Part shown: in pieces, positions 51,301 to 56,700 of the stretch | Layout of the letters: every line of letters begins with the position of its first letter | Numbering within the stretch: position 1 is the stretch's first letter | Assembly: GCA_963573305.1 (NCBI GenBank) | Contig: OY754337.1 | Span: forward strand, 46,823,164-46,887,163 | DNA from: Pyrrhosoma nymphula | Lineage: Eukaryota; Arthropoda; Insecta; Odonata; Coenagrionidae | DNA length: 64,000 nucleotides | Reading direction: 5' to 3' | Translations under genes and position numbers: made by a program | The notes under the pieces: generated by a model | Database searches by the model: none | Seen by the model: the letters and a program-made list of their open reading frames with translations, nothing else | Told to the model about the DNA's origin: nothing

Positions 51301-52191
51301 AAATCATTTGCCACATAACAACAAATACGTGGAATAATTTTTTACCTCATCATGTGATCTTATTCTAAGTATATCTTTTATTTACTCACTTTTTCTTTAA
51401 TTATATCAGTATATGATGATTTGCTCCAAAAATCAGTTGATTTAAAGCAAAAAATGGACATGCTTAAAACTTTTACGGGGTTAAAAAAATGTCTATCTCA
51501 TGGGATAAAGCACTTCATTGGAAATTTTGAAAGGGTGTAATAGGCTTCTCTGCAATTTGCAATTGAGCTATGAAAATTGGAAAAAGAAGAAAGTGGCTAG
51601 AGAGTGAAAACAGTTAAGGATACAGTATTAAAAAGGGCAGAATTCCCTAATTTCAGTTACCATTCTTTATTTTGTGATCTCTCCTTTAGACTGGTGGCAT
51701 GTCTGTCTCAAAATATTCTCCTGGAAGGTACTTGACAGTTATTATAATTGTAGCACTTAGGTCTCTGGTATTTAAGTACTTAAGTGCCGGAGACCTAAGG
51801 GCCCATACTATAATTACCCTGATTTGAGAGCATTTATATGATCCTGAATGACTGTTACTCGTCATATGACTTCTCAAGGATGAAGAACTTAGGAAGATAT
51901 GCCCATTTAAATTTGTTACTTGCATATTTTTGGCCATTGACATATTGAATTCAGACGAGTGACGCTGTGTGTGAAAGGGTAGTATGTCCCATGAATCCAC
52001 TGACTTTTCCCCTCCTCCCATCTTGATTCTTTTGCCCAGTTCACCACGCGTCCTCTCAGCCATCGCGATACTGATCACACTCCTCTCTCCCCTCTGCCCC
52101 ATCGCCCCCCATCGGCGTAGGCATGTCAGAGCGAGGGTCTCCCAGCCACATCCCGATGGCCTCGGCTGCTCAGCAGCCCAAGCAGTGGTAG
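3325..52191 (+). CDS. Csp: Cysteine string protein (DNAJC5 family), whole gene, seven coding exons over 48.9 kb
   Basis: Csp is a palmitoylated J-domain co-chaperone on synaptic and other secretory vesicles. It recruits Hsc70 and SGT to keep SNARE proteins such as SNAP-25 functional. Seven exons with consensus sites and matching phases give 804 nt, 267 residues. Order: N-terminal MDKRKLSTSGD (a phosphorylatable serine sits here in known CSPs), J domain about residues 12-80 with HPD at 40-42, linker with GLYIAEQFGEENVNAYF, 13 cysteines between residues 103 and 133, then an acidic and proline-rich tail ending in NETTSLNPADKVTYTP plus 23 more residues. Known family sizes are roughly 200-250 residues. 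No signal peptide or classic transmembrane helix is seen; membrane binding would come from the acylated cysteines. No lesion was found in any exon. Confidence 0.95.
3345..3852 (+). other. Csp intron 1
   Basis: A 508-base intron from GTGAGT to CTTTTCAG. No repeat or secondary gene was recognised in it. Confidence 0.85.
3853..3991 (+). CDS. Csp: Csp coding exon 2 (N-terminal J domain)
   Basis: The acceptor TCTTTTCAG and a two-base phase complete the serine codon from exon 1. The exon encodes TSGDTLYQILGLPKTATADD and then a KKTYRKLALKYHPDKNP block, i.e. helices I and II of the J domain and the HPD loop needed to stimulate Hsc70 ATPase. It ends at AAG|GTATGT in phase 0. Read-through into the intron would add a short tail before a stop. 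Confidence 0.96.
5161..5640 (-). pseudogene. copia pol: RNase H
   Basis: The minus strand of 5480-5640 encodes LEVYCDADHGGCTETRRSVS, the first aspartate region of copia RNase H. After a frameshift near 5500 the frame 5478-5161 reads YMAMADAAYELKWARNL and WADNTGAITFSKTDF, then KHIDVEYHICKEQV and ADIFTKSLPGPK, ending at a TGA near 5161. These are the usual last motifs of copia pol, so the 3' LTR would be expected just below 5161. Confidence 0.92.
5639..6680 (-). pseudogene. copia pol: reverse transcriptase
   Basis: WVFKAKRDEYGQVERFKARL and VAQGFRQSMGLNWEDTFSPV are the start of the RVT_2 domain. LDHVDVTCAYLNSPISIDVY carries the first catalytic aspartate and ARLYVDDIIITGNKTD carries the YVDD box. 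A nonsense codon at 5876-5878 interrupts the C-terminal part, followed in frame by YQSAVGSLLYAGNNTRPDLP, the thumb/connection region. The catalytic box is intact although the frame is broken. Confidence 0.93.
6684..7460 (-). pseudogene. copia pol: integrase C-terminal part
   Basis: It continues in the same frame after the nonsense codon at 7461-7463. PGCPQQNGAAERSNRTLMEM contains the third catalytic residue, the glutamate of the DDE triad. FWAEAIMTAAFITNRCPSSS, an FELWMNRK segment and KVFGCRAW follow, all standard copia integrase C-terminal landmarks. An acidic spacer leads to a frameshift near 6680. Confidence 0.92.
7464..7790 (-). pseudogene. copia pol: integrase core, first part
   Basis: ALVHSDLMGKFTPASLGGSQ contains the first catalytic aspartate of the DDE integrase; RIDDYSRFITVKCLKKKTEV and LLALQTDNGTEYTRCDF carry the second aspartate. 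The frame differs from the pre-integrase segment, implying a frameshift near 7730. It ends in a nonsense codon at 7461-7463. Confidence 0.92.
7780..8290 (-). pseudogene. copia pol: protease C-terminus and GAG-pre-integrase domain
   Basis: The minus frame begins near 8290 and crosses a nonsense codon near 8202 just before APIAGTGSVVIK. LHGALYVPDLECGLMSVSQL is typical of the protease-to-integrase linker of copia elements. LDTWHQRLGHIHQEALLKMP is the GAG-pre-integrase zinc-finger start (W-H-x-R-L-G-H). Another nonsense codon lies right after the FNVC segment at about 7778. The catalytic DSGA of the protease would lie upstream and is absent. Confidence 0.88.
9451..9580. repeat. Imperfect palindrome, about 50-bp arms
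   Basis: The left arm starts TAAGTCCTGATTGG and includes GCATTGGGGCCAGTTTTCCC; the right arm is the near reverse complement, ending CAATCAAGACTTA. The arms pair at roughly four in five positions around a loop at about 9501-9530. It looks like a foldback MITE. The open frame on the minus strand here (9226-9570) is explained by the palindrome and is not a gene. Confidence 0.7.
10540..10619 (-). repeat. tRNA-like sequence (SINE head or tRNA pseudogene)
   Basis: On the minus strand there is an A-box-like TGGTGGTATAACTGG and a B-box GGTTCAAATCC at normal tRNA spacing. The acceptor arms do not pair, so a functional tRNA is unlikely. Confidence 0.5.
10957..11109 (+). CDS. Csp: Csp coding exon 3 (J domain end and linker)
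   Basis: The acceptor GATTGTTTCAG precedes 51 codons in phase 0. FKEVNRAHSILSDLTKRNIY completes the J domain (helices III-IV). DNYGSLGLYIAEQFGEENVN is the near-invariant CSP linker, followed by AYFLVTSGWCK. It ends AAG|GTTAGT. The first cysteine of the string region (Cys103) is encoded here. Confidence 0.97.
11879..12335 (+). mobile_element. Insertion of about 457 bp carrying a tRNA-Ser-like segment
   Basis: Its limits come from comparing the two arms of the host element: the right arm is continuous where the left has this extra DNA. It contains a tRNA-Ser-like stretch at 11922-12000, suggesting a tRNA-derived SINE or a composite. No clear A-rich tail or target duplication is visible at the junctions. 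Confidence 0.55.
11922..12000 (+). repeat. tRNA-Ser-like sequence (pseudogene or SINE head)
   Basis: GGTGGCCGAGCGGTTAAAGG is a near-perfect serine-tRNA A-box/D-arm, followed by an anticodon-loop-like GGCTAGTAAT, a long variable-arm-like stretch and a degraded B-box GGGTTTAGTCCC. The acceptor ends do not pair and the B-box is altered, so this is not scored as a working tRNA. Confidence 0.6.
16305..16400 (+). mobile_element. tRNA-derived SINE, copy 1 (short)
   Basis: GGCCTCGGTGGCGGCGGGGT is an A-box-like head and GGTCGCGGGTTCGAATCCCG is a perfect B-box with T-stem. It interrupts the transposase remnant. It is the same family as the minus-strand copy at 16954-17140 but appears truncated after the tRNA-related part. 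Confidence 0.7.
16954..17140 (-). mobile_element. tRNA-derived SINE, copy 2, with target-site duplication
   Basis: On the minus strand the SINE starts CCGGCCCCGGTGGCGACGGG, has the B-box GGTCGCGGGTTCGAGTCCTG and ends in an A-rich AAATAAATAAATAAA tail about 187 bases later. GGAGTT lies directly at both borders (16948-16953 and 17141-17146), reading as a target-site duplication. The coding motif ending CDGV before the insert resumes as GVGGLVKHYA after it, which confirms the junctions. Confidence 0.8.
18340..18880 (-). pseudogene. piggyBac-like transposase N-terminal fragment, decayed
   Basis: On the minus strand, from 18870 down: an acidic SSDSKSEDSNGYILDSSSEE stretch, then a frame with IANETNRYA near 18650, then MVFLALLMSMGIIQKPTLRM and TNVMSEERFPLLSKFLHLVH at 18534-18352. 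Acidic N-terminus, ETNRYA, the G-I-x-x-K-P-x-L block and M-x-x-x-RF-x-x-x-x-x-FLH are consecutive landmarks of piggyBac-type transposases (DDE_Tnp_1_7). Several stops and frame changes occur, and the catalytic aspartates would lie beyond the preserved part. A TTAA preceded by GGGG near 19441 might be one terminus. Confidence 0.78.
19590..21075 (+). repeat. Probable dispersed repeat unit, class unknown
   Basis: It begins with GGGACCCGGCTTTGCACGGG near 19600, a phrase that recurs in arthropod and mollusc repeats, and ends with GAGTCAGTCAGTCAGGATAT and TTTTATATACATATGTATAT near 21070. No protein motif was found. The limits are judged only from these end-like phrases. Confidence 0.4.
20399..20462. 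repeat. Perfect 20-bp inverted repeat (hairpin)
   Basis: AGAGAGAAAACATGAAAGCC at 20399-20418 is the exact reverse complement of 20443-20462, with a 24-base spacer. Confidence 0.85.
22070..25231. mobile_element. pogo/Tigger-like DNA transposon, about 3.2 kb, TA-flanked
   Basis: The left end is TA|CAGTAAAACTTGGCAATACG; the right end read inward is TA|CAGTAGAAACTCAATAATAC. CAGT termini, an ATACGAAGT-type subterminal sequence and TA flanks fit the pogo/Tigger branch of Tc1/mariner. I found no recognisable transposase. It contains a nested TTAA element (23598-24423). Its right 280 bases recur inverted at 46272-46620. Confidence 0.75.
23598..24423. mobile_element. piggyBac-type non-autonomous element (TTAA-flanked)
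   Basis: TTAA at 23594-23597 and 24424-24427 flank termini CCCTTAAGCTGCGG (left) and CCCTTAGGCTGCGGG (right, read inward). TTAA duplication and CCC termini are the piggyBac signature. The interior is GC-richer than its surroundings and has no transposase. The open frames at 23506-23970 and 23601-23840 (minus) lie across it and are not genes. Confidence 0.8.
25319..25434. repeat. Long near-perfect palindrome (116 bp)
   Basis: The left arm 25319-25374 (AATATTTCCATTTTATCCAA ... TGAGGGC) pairs with 25381-25434 around a 6-base loop ATAATA. The centre GATGATGAGCAAG is exact; outer parts have a few mismatches. The motif with GATGAGCAAG and AAAATGTTGGATAAA resembles sequences at the ends of some arthropod retroelements, which I mention only as a lead. 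Confidence 0.85.
25880..26620 (-). mobile_element. Non-LTR retrotransposon fragment (RT domain), antisense, decayed
   Basis: Reading the minus strand from 26575: RKTGVRQDDML (degraded R-x-G-V-R-Q-G-D-x-L-S-P), then CLVPMDDLVLLENEAKNMLE near 26440-26380 (degraded A-Y-A-D-D-L-V box) with ETAKKQDS, then, after breaks, YIKVVKPEVFHYLQCLIQNK and KKGEIEELE at 26100-26000. The order is that of a LINE RT finger-palm and its C-terminal tail. Stops and frame shifts abound. Confidence 0.75.
27914..28045 (+). CDS. Csp: Csp coding exon 4 (cysteine string)
   Basis: The acceptor TTATTTTACAG leads into 44 codons in phase 0. ALIIFCGIITG precedes CYFCCCFCCCCNFCCGKC; 12 cysteines fall in this exon and one more in exon 3. 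These are the palmitoylation sites that anchor CSP to vesicles (established for the family). KPRPPEESGDYHTLH follows, ending CAT|GTGAGT. The CG-II-TG start is closer to the vertebrate form than to Drosophila, where the run of cysteines is longer. Retention of the following intron would add eight residues, then stop. Confidence 0.97.
29962..30045 (+). mobile_element. Tigger/pogo-like terminus, fragment
   Basis: TA|CAGTCAACTCTCAATTATCC and the repeated GGATAATCG/GGATAACCG motifs are typical of Tigger-like ends. No matching opposite end was found nearby. Confidence 0.55.
30146..30300 (+). mobile_element. pogo-like terminus, fragment
   Basis: TA|CTGTGAAACCTCGCTTTTAC followed by repeated (A/G)ATTTACA motifs at about 30175-30290 is a pogo-like subterminal pattern. 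The other terminus was not found. Confidence 0.5.
31815..32160 (-). mobile_element. Penelope-like retroelement fragment (GIY-YIG region), decayed
   Basis: The minus strand reads AYLPFVSLASGKIARILNKH then NIEMIQKPRQRLEISLK at about 32140-32035. After a stop it reads SGIKNSATYQIPCKCNEVYM at about 32015-31955, followed by degenerate text with GKPAISKQSIK. This is the linker between reverse transcriptase and GIY-YIG endonuclease of Penelope-like elements, with the Y-x-I-P-C-x-C-x-x-V-Y block still visible. The RT itself is absent. Confidence 0.72.
32873..34508. mobile_element. TIR DNA transposon, 1.6 kb, with internal tandem repeats and 8-9 bp target duplication
   Basis: The left terminus carries GTAAAGGTGAGCTTTCGTCC at 32874 and the right terminus at 34485-34507 is its exact inverse. 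CATGAAGC (or CCATGAAGC) lies immediately outside both ends (32865-32872 and 34509-34516). An 8-bp duplication points to hAT- or P-like elements, 9 bp to Mutator-like. The interior has at least three copies of a unit containing TTGGTGGGGTGGGT near 33740, 33952 and 34214, and a shorter duplicated unit with CATTCATTCCAC near 33215 and 33287. No transposase was recognised. Confidence 0.8.
38395..38711. mobile_element. TA-flanked pogo/Tigger-like MITE (317 bp)
   Basis: The left end is TA|CAGTTGACTCACAGTTAACC; the right end read inward is TA|CAGTAACTCTCGATTATCAG. There is no coding capacity. Confidence 0.7.
41358..41426 (+). CDS. Csp: Csp coding exon 5, candidate cassette exon
   Basis: Sixty-nine bases, phase 0 on both sides, encode RHERHGEPGVVTEQPQRTEQ plus QRK. 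The acceptor is GGTTGTAG and the donor AAG|GTACGT. Being a multiple of three it can be skipped without changing the frame, giving a 244-residue protein. A cassette of about 20 residues next to the cysteine string is alternatively spliced in Drosophila Csp (from memory), which supports the idea. No homologous sequence to the exon itself is recalled, and the acceptor pyrimidine tract is modest. Confidence 0.7.
44195..45832. mobile_element. TIR DNA transposon (outer element) hosting a second element
   Basis: The left end TAGGGGGCCATTCAAGTATT continues ACGTAAG; the right end read inward is TAGGGGCTACTCAAGTATGT then ATTACGTAAGG, the same with a 3-base difference. Similar termini are frequent in insect MITEs. 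G-rich runs lie inside both ends (14 Gs at 44272-44285). The 1.08-kb element 44608-45686 is inserted in it. A clean target duplication was not found; hAT-like affiliation is only a guess. Confidence 0.7.
44608..45686. mobile_element. TA-flanked TIR element (inner, nested)
   Basis: The left end TA|CTGTATAAACTCGTGTAAGA continues GGCGCACC; the right end read inward TA|CCGTATAAACGCGTGTAAGA continues identically. The TA flanks (44606-44607, 45687-45688) suggest a Tc1/mariner relative. A third, inverted copy of the GGTGCGCCTCTTACACG terminus sits at about 44670-44687, so the left end itself forms a 70-base hairpin. The GC-rich frame at 45149-45481 resembles no protein I know and contains a palindrome around 45380-45435. 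Confidence 0.8.
46272..46620. mobile_element. pogo-like element fragment, inverted relative of 22070-25231
   Basis: TA|CAGTAGAAACTCAATGATAC starts a stretch that matches the reverse complement of about 24950-25231, including GGTCCCGACCAAAAGCCTAT, AACAATGG(T/C)..AAACTGC(G/A)TCAGCA and the GATAGTGCATTCTTCTCTC phrase. The other end is missing. Neither copy shows a transposase. Confidence 0.72.
47479..47582 (+). repeat. Perfect 104-bp direct repeat, copy 1
   Basis: It starts ATGCTTAAGCTGAAAATGAG and ends TCTATTCCTTATCTGTA. All 104 bases equal 48568-48671; neighbouring bases differ at both sides. Confidence 0.9.
48568..48671 (+). repeat. Perfect 104-bp direct repeat, copy 2
   Basis: Identical to 47479-47582, 1,089 bases downstream in the same orientation. 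The 985 bases between the copies have no recognised gene; the frame at 48395-48580 runs into this copy and is not supported as an exon. Confidence 0.9.
49880..50196. mobile_element. TA-flanked pogo/Tigger-like MITE (317 bp)
   Basis: The left end is TA|CAGTAGTCGCTCGATTATCT; the right end read inward is TA|CAGTGAAGTCTCGATTATCC. GATTATC-type subterminal motifs match the other Tigger-like pieces in the window. It lies about 310 bases before Csp exon 6. Confidence 0.72.
50511..50730 (+). CDS. Csp: Csp coding exon 6 (C-terminal domain)
   Basis: The exon starts ETILFIPKEDVSDDEGHLGE, after the strong acceptor TTTTTTTTCCTGTTAAG. ETILFIPKED lines up with the E-T-E-F-Y-V-x-P-E-D segment of vertebrate DNAJC5 (from memory). 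Later parts are PAVTSQPTSSGG, NPFAMPPPPSAPPS and NETTSLNPADKVTYTP; VTSQP, FAMPPP and ETTSLN occur in insect Csp. It ends CCAG|GTATGA leaving one base (phase 1). A weaker second acceptor at 50533-50534 is also in frame and would drop eight residues. Read-through of the donor gives GMIL and a stop at 50742-50744. Confidence 0.93.
51230..51300 (+). repeat. Weak tRNA-like sequence (SINE remnant)
   Basis: It has GACGCAATGGCTAAAATAAT as a poor A-box and GGCACTGGTTCAAATCCTGG as a good B-box with T-stem. The arms do not pair well. Confidence 0.35.
51756..51799. repeat. 44-bp palindrome
   Basis: CTTAGGTCTCTGGTATTTAA is followed by its near reverse complement ending CGGAGACCTAAG; two mismatches and practically no loop. 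Confidence 0.75.
52121..52191 (+). CDS. Csp: Csp coding exon 7 (last exon, stop TAG)
   Basis: The single base left by exon 6 plus GC gives glycine, then MSERGSPSHIPMASAAQQPK and QW, with TAG at 52189-52191. The acceptor has an unusually long C/T tract. The phase match and proper stop support it, but C-termini vary between CSP isoforms and I do not recall this exact end, so the choice of last exon is less sure than the rest of the gene. Confidence 0.75.
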
Positions 52192-53611
52192 GGTCAAAGT
52201 GAATGTGCTCCAGGAGACGACTTGGAAGAGTGCTAGTGCTGCCAATCCCAACGACGAATCAAGTCTGTCAAGAAATCACCGTACCACGTGCCATCGACAA
52301 TTTTTCGAGGATAGGTTCGTTACAATCTCCTCTATCAGTGTGCCCTAAAGAAAAAAGAAAAACTATTGTATATCTGTCTTACTACTGATTGTAAATGAGT
52401 GTAAGGTATTGTTAATTCTGAAGAAAACTTAAATTAGTGATTTAGAGGTTATTTATTTACTAAATCATTCCTTGGAAAAAGAGATAGCATGTTGTAAAGG
52501 TTGGGAATCGGCTTGAGACAGCCGATTTGGAAGCCTGATGTTGATTTATTTCGTTATCATTAGCGGATTGGTGTGCCGGGTGTCTTGTAAAGAGGATTGT
52601 TACGATTGGGTGCATTTTATAGGGTTCAACAATTTGTCTGCCACTTAGCTGTGAATGCAAAAGGTGAATGTGTGTAGGTGGAAGCCTAGTCAATTTACTT
52701 GATGTGCACACTGTGGTTATATAAATTGTGTGACACCCTGTAAGGACTTAATTACTGGGGTGAAACAATTTTCCCTCCATATTGTGCTATATTAATTGAT
52801 TTAAGTGATTATCTTTGTACAGGTATATGGAGTTGATTTTCGGCACAAAATGGTTGATGGATTGCTCTAGCCCTCATTTTACACCTGTGTTGGATGATTG
52901 TTTTTTGCAAGGCACCCTGTGCTTGTGGAATGTGTGTGGAAACTTCCCTTGACAATGTATAGTATTGTATTGTTACTATGAAAAGGTATTCTATTTCTAA
53001 TCAAATGCATATATAATTATTCATATATCCCTCTCTATTGAGTGTAAAAGTTTTTGATGCATTGGAGGGGAACAGGTGAGCTATAAAGTCGGTACCTCCA
53101 TTTCCATATAATCTCTGCCGTCTCAAAATATAACGCCCAATTAAAGGTATGAAGAATAAATGCACCATTTTACAACTAGATTCTTTAATGAGTGACATTC
53201 CATCATGACTGCAAAACGAGATGTTTAAGATCTTCGTGGGCAAGCTACTTATTAAAACAGTAGATTTGCTGGTTTGCATAAATGAATACTCATCCTGTAA
53301 TAAGATAACGATCATGTAAAAATAATCAATTTTGCTGTCACCTCTACAAGCAAAGAATGTAACTGGTGTTGTGTTAAGACTTTTCACAATATTTAATCAT
53401 GAATAAATCACCAGCACATTATCATATGAATGGAACACCACATGGTTATTATGTAATGAAACTCTTGTAAAAATATGTTAGGGCATTTCATTGTTCGTTC
53501 ATTAATTACCCTGATGTTCACTTGTCATGTAGACTATGTTGATGGTTGCTTTTAATATGGTGAGGACTGCTATCTGCTTACAGACTCATCCGTTTAATTA
53601 TTGTAAATAAA
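52192..53611 (+). other. Probable Csp 3' UTR
   Basis: No coding potential was recognised. AATAAA signals occur at 53402-53407 and 53606-53611; either could end the transcript. The true end could lie further downstream. Confidence 0.4.
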
Positions 53612-53645
53612 TAAGTCATAGTCTGTATACTTTGTTTTGTTACAG

Positions 53646-53701
53646 TTGAACATGTTCCTACCAAAGAGGTAATAATAAGATGTTCTAAAAGTTATTGTTG
53701 A
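53646..53701 (+). CDS. Candidate alternative last exon of Csp
   Basis: A strong acceptor TTTGTTTTGTTACAG precedes TT, which joins the one-base phase of exon 6 to make valine, then EHVPTKEVIIRCSKSYC and a TGA at 53699-53701. This would replace exon 7. It is short, so the open frame alone means little; the case is acceptor quality plus phase. Confidence 0.35.
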
Positions 53702-56700
53702 GAAAAACCCAGCAGTTTGCTTGCCCACCTGCTGCAAAGGGTGATACACATTCAAGTATGGGAACTATATAAGAACTGCTGGTTCAGAGTTGAATTAGGT
53801 ATTTAAGTAATATATGTATTTCATTGGTTTTTGGAATCTTTTATGTGCAAGAATTTGCAAAGGCTTTTGTGATACATTGTATGAGTATACCGTTTGATTT
53901 TACATTGAAAGTGTAATCACTGAAATGCTTTGAAGTGTCATTTTGGATATTGTCAATTTGCTTTGGATATTTCGTTTTTGGAGTGGTCCTTGGTAGTATT
54001 TTTCTGTGCCTCGTACAGGTTTTATTCAGGATTGTAGTTCAGAGTAAGTAATTCTCTTTGTCATGTTTACCTCATAATTGAAATAATGAATGAGATACTG
54101 AGGCAATGATTGTTAATACAGTCTAATGTATGTAAAAATTTTAATTAAGGAGTTAAGTGTCGTCAGTCGATAACAATAATTTTTGAATATATTGCTGTAT
54201 CCTAAATGCCAACAAAGGTGGTCCATGCCAAGGCATATAAGGACTAGTGAACTGTACAGTCCAGCTCTCAATTTATCTCTGCTTGCTGACATTGGTTGGT
54301 TGATCACAAGAGTATTTATGTCAACATCACATGTCTTATTCAGCTAATTTGGGATAATAATTCACCACTAATTTCCTCTGGGGTGTTAAGATCCTTAAGT
54401 GAACAATAAAAGAATTTTAGACAGCAATCTTGTCATTATAACTTCCTCGGTGGCTATTGTTGAGAAAGTCCGATGCACTTGGTAGTATGATACTTACATA
54501 AACATAGCATGAAATTTGTATTGCAAATATGCTTTTGTCTTATTTTTTATCCATTTTGTGCTAAAGATGATCATGTTGTTCATGTAAATTGATTGTTTCT
54601 CAGTGATTAATTCTTTTTAGTGCCATTTCCATTGAGGCTATTATCAATGTCTAGTATCCTCTGCATTCGGGGATTATCTTGCTGTCCCTCTACTTGGCTG
54701 GTTTATAAACACTTCACTGTTTTTCACCATAATTGGCCACTCAGGTTGTTCTAAAAGAATCATTTAAGAGGATGTTGCTTTCTGCAATTTTAAGATAAGG
54801 AAGTGTAAGTGGATTGGGACAATAACGTACAGCTTCTGTAACAGCGTGTTACCTAATCCTGCCAAATGATTATGGATAGTAAATCTAAAAGGGTGACAGA
54901 AATGTCTTTTTTATGTGTCAAAAGAATCATGGTGGATATTCCTTGGATAGGAAGTTCATATGTATCTGCAATATAATCACTCCAAATTATGATAAAATTA
55001 CATCAATGAGCACCATTGAAGCTGTTCATAATAGTGTTGAACTGTGGACTAGAGCTCACACACATTTCTTTACCATCTGCCAGTGAGGACCATGTAACTG
55101 AGTGATGAATGCATTAGTTATTGTAATTCATGAGTTCAATTCCAGTTATGGAATGATTTTTTTCATTCCAGTCCATTTCGATTGTGCTTAATCCAGTCCA
55201 TTTTTCTTGTGACTCCAATTAGCGATAGACAAAGTTTTTTAATGTTTAGTTTATCGTATCTTAGGTTAATTAGTGATTGAGTCATTGCACTTTGTAAAAA
55301 TATTTAGTCTTTAATGAAGTATATTTTTTTATTTAGTTATGCTAACCAAGGGCTCTCAAGGACATCATCTCTCTGGTGTGCATTAGTGTTAGTTGTTTGC
55401 AATTGTCTTTCATTAGTTTAATCATTACTTGAGTGGGAGCTGAGTCGTGGTTGATACTGCCGGAAGGCCTCTCTGGGGAAGGCCTCTTATGATGCCTCAT
55501 TTTATTAATCCTCTCCAAATTTTTTCATACCTCTATTCCTTTTCCATATCTATTTTCCTTTTATATTTGTAAAGTATTGGTGCTGCACACAACCCATTAT
55601 AAATTCCTCTGTTTATTTTCATCAGATTCAGAGCATAATTTCACATCCATATGGTACTTTGCCTTTGTTAAGCAGTAATTTACTCCTCAGATTTTCCATT
55701 TTTTTTAGCCCTTTGTGAGTAGGAGCTCACATTTTTGCATTTATAGGACAATGCATTCTCAAGTTTGTACAACACCGTTTCTTAACCATATGCTAATCAG
55801 GCTGAAAACAGGTCCAATTGTGACTTATAATTGAAATAATCATGTATAGCTATTGAATTGATGTATTGTTTGTATAATTTGTCTGCTCTGTCACTCAATG
55901 ATAGCTTTTAGTTTTTTGTTACTTATTGTCAAAAATTAAGCCTCAAACCCCAATTCATATTTTATAATTTAATGGTAATTTTGGCTGAATTCAAGCTTTA
56001 TTAATCACAAACTGAATCATTCGATATATATTAATGAACAATCAACTTCTTACATATGTATGCGTAATAATGGTCATGCATTTTGGAGCTGTAATGCAAC
56101 ATTCTATGCTGTTCTAAAATATATGCATGACTTGGACAAAAGTCTATTTACTAAGATATTGGTGTTTTGCATCAGAATTTAAAATATGTATTACTATTAC
56201 TGGAAGTATTTATGTTCAGATAGTAAAACACTATATTGTGTCTAAATTTTTCATGCACTTCGGTTGTATAATGTCATTGATAATTTTAGTTATATTTAGA
56301 ACTCAGCTATTTGAAATGAGCAGATAATAATGGTTAATTTTTAAAAGGGAAATCAGAAATATTACCTCAAATCTTTTTGTTGTTCATTTATTTCATTCCA
56401 AGTGGTGGAGTTTGCATGAACATCATATGAGAAGTGCTAAAAAGCATCTAATTAAATTCATGTCTATTCTTTCATCTGCTTCATTCTGTTTCAATATTCC
56501 TTGTTTGGGGCCATGATCTGCAGTCTGTCAGCAATCAACTTCAGCACTTGGTTGATTAAACTTTCAAATGGCAGTATGCCTTTTAATTAGCTGATTGCTT
56601 AGTGACCAATAGCCAACCCTCATGAGGCTTTGTATGGTGGTCAAGATCCAGCATATTTTGAGGTTTTACAGCATATAATTTCTTTCGTATAAGAAAATTA

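Larger units (their letters stand above)
50731..52120 (+). other. Csp intron 6 (1,390 bases)
   Basis: The intron ends in a long pyrimidine tract (about 52077-52120) before GGCGTAG. It contains a weak tRNA-like stretch with a B-box GGTTCAAATCC (51230-51300) and a 44-bp palindrome (51756-51799). Nothing else was recognised. Confidence 0.8.
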
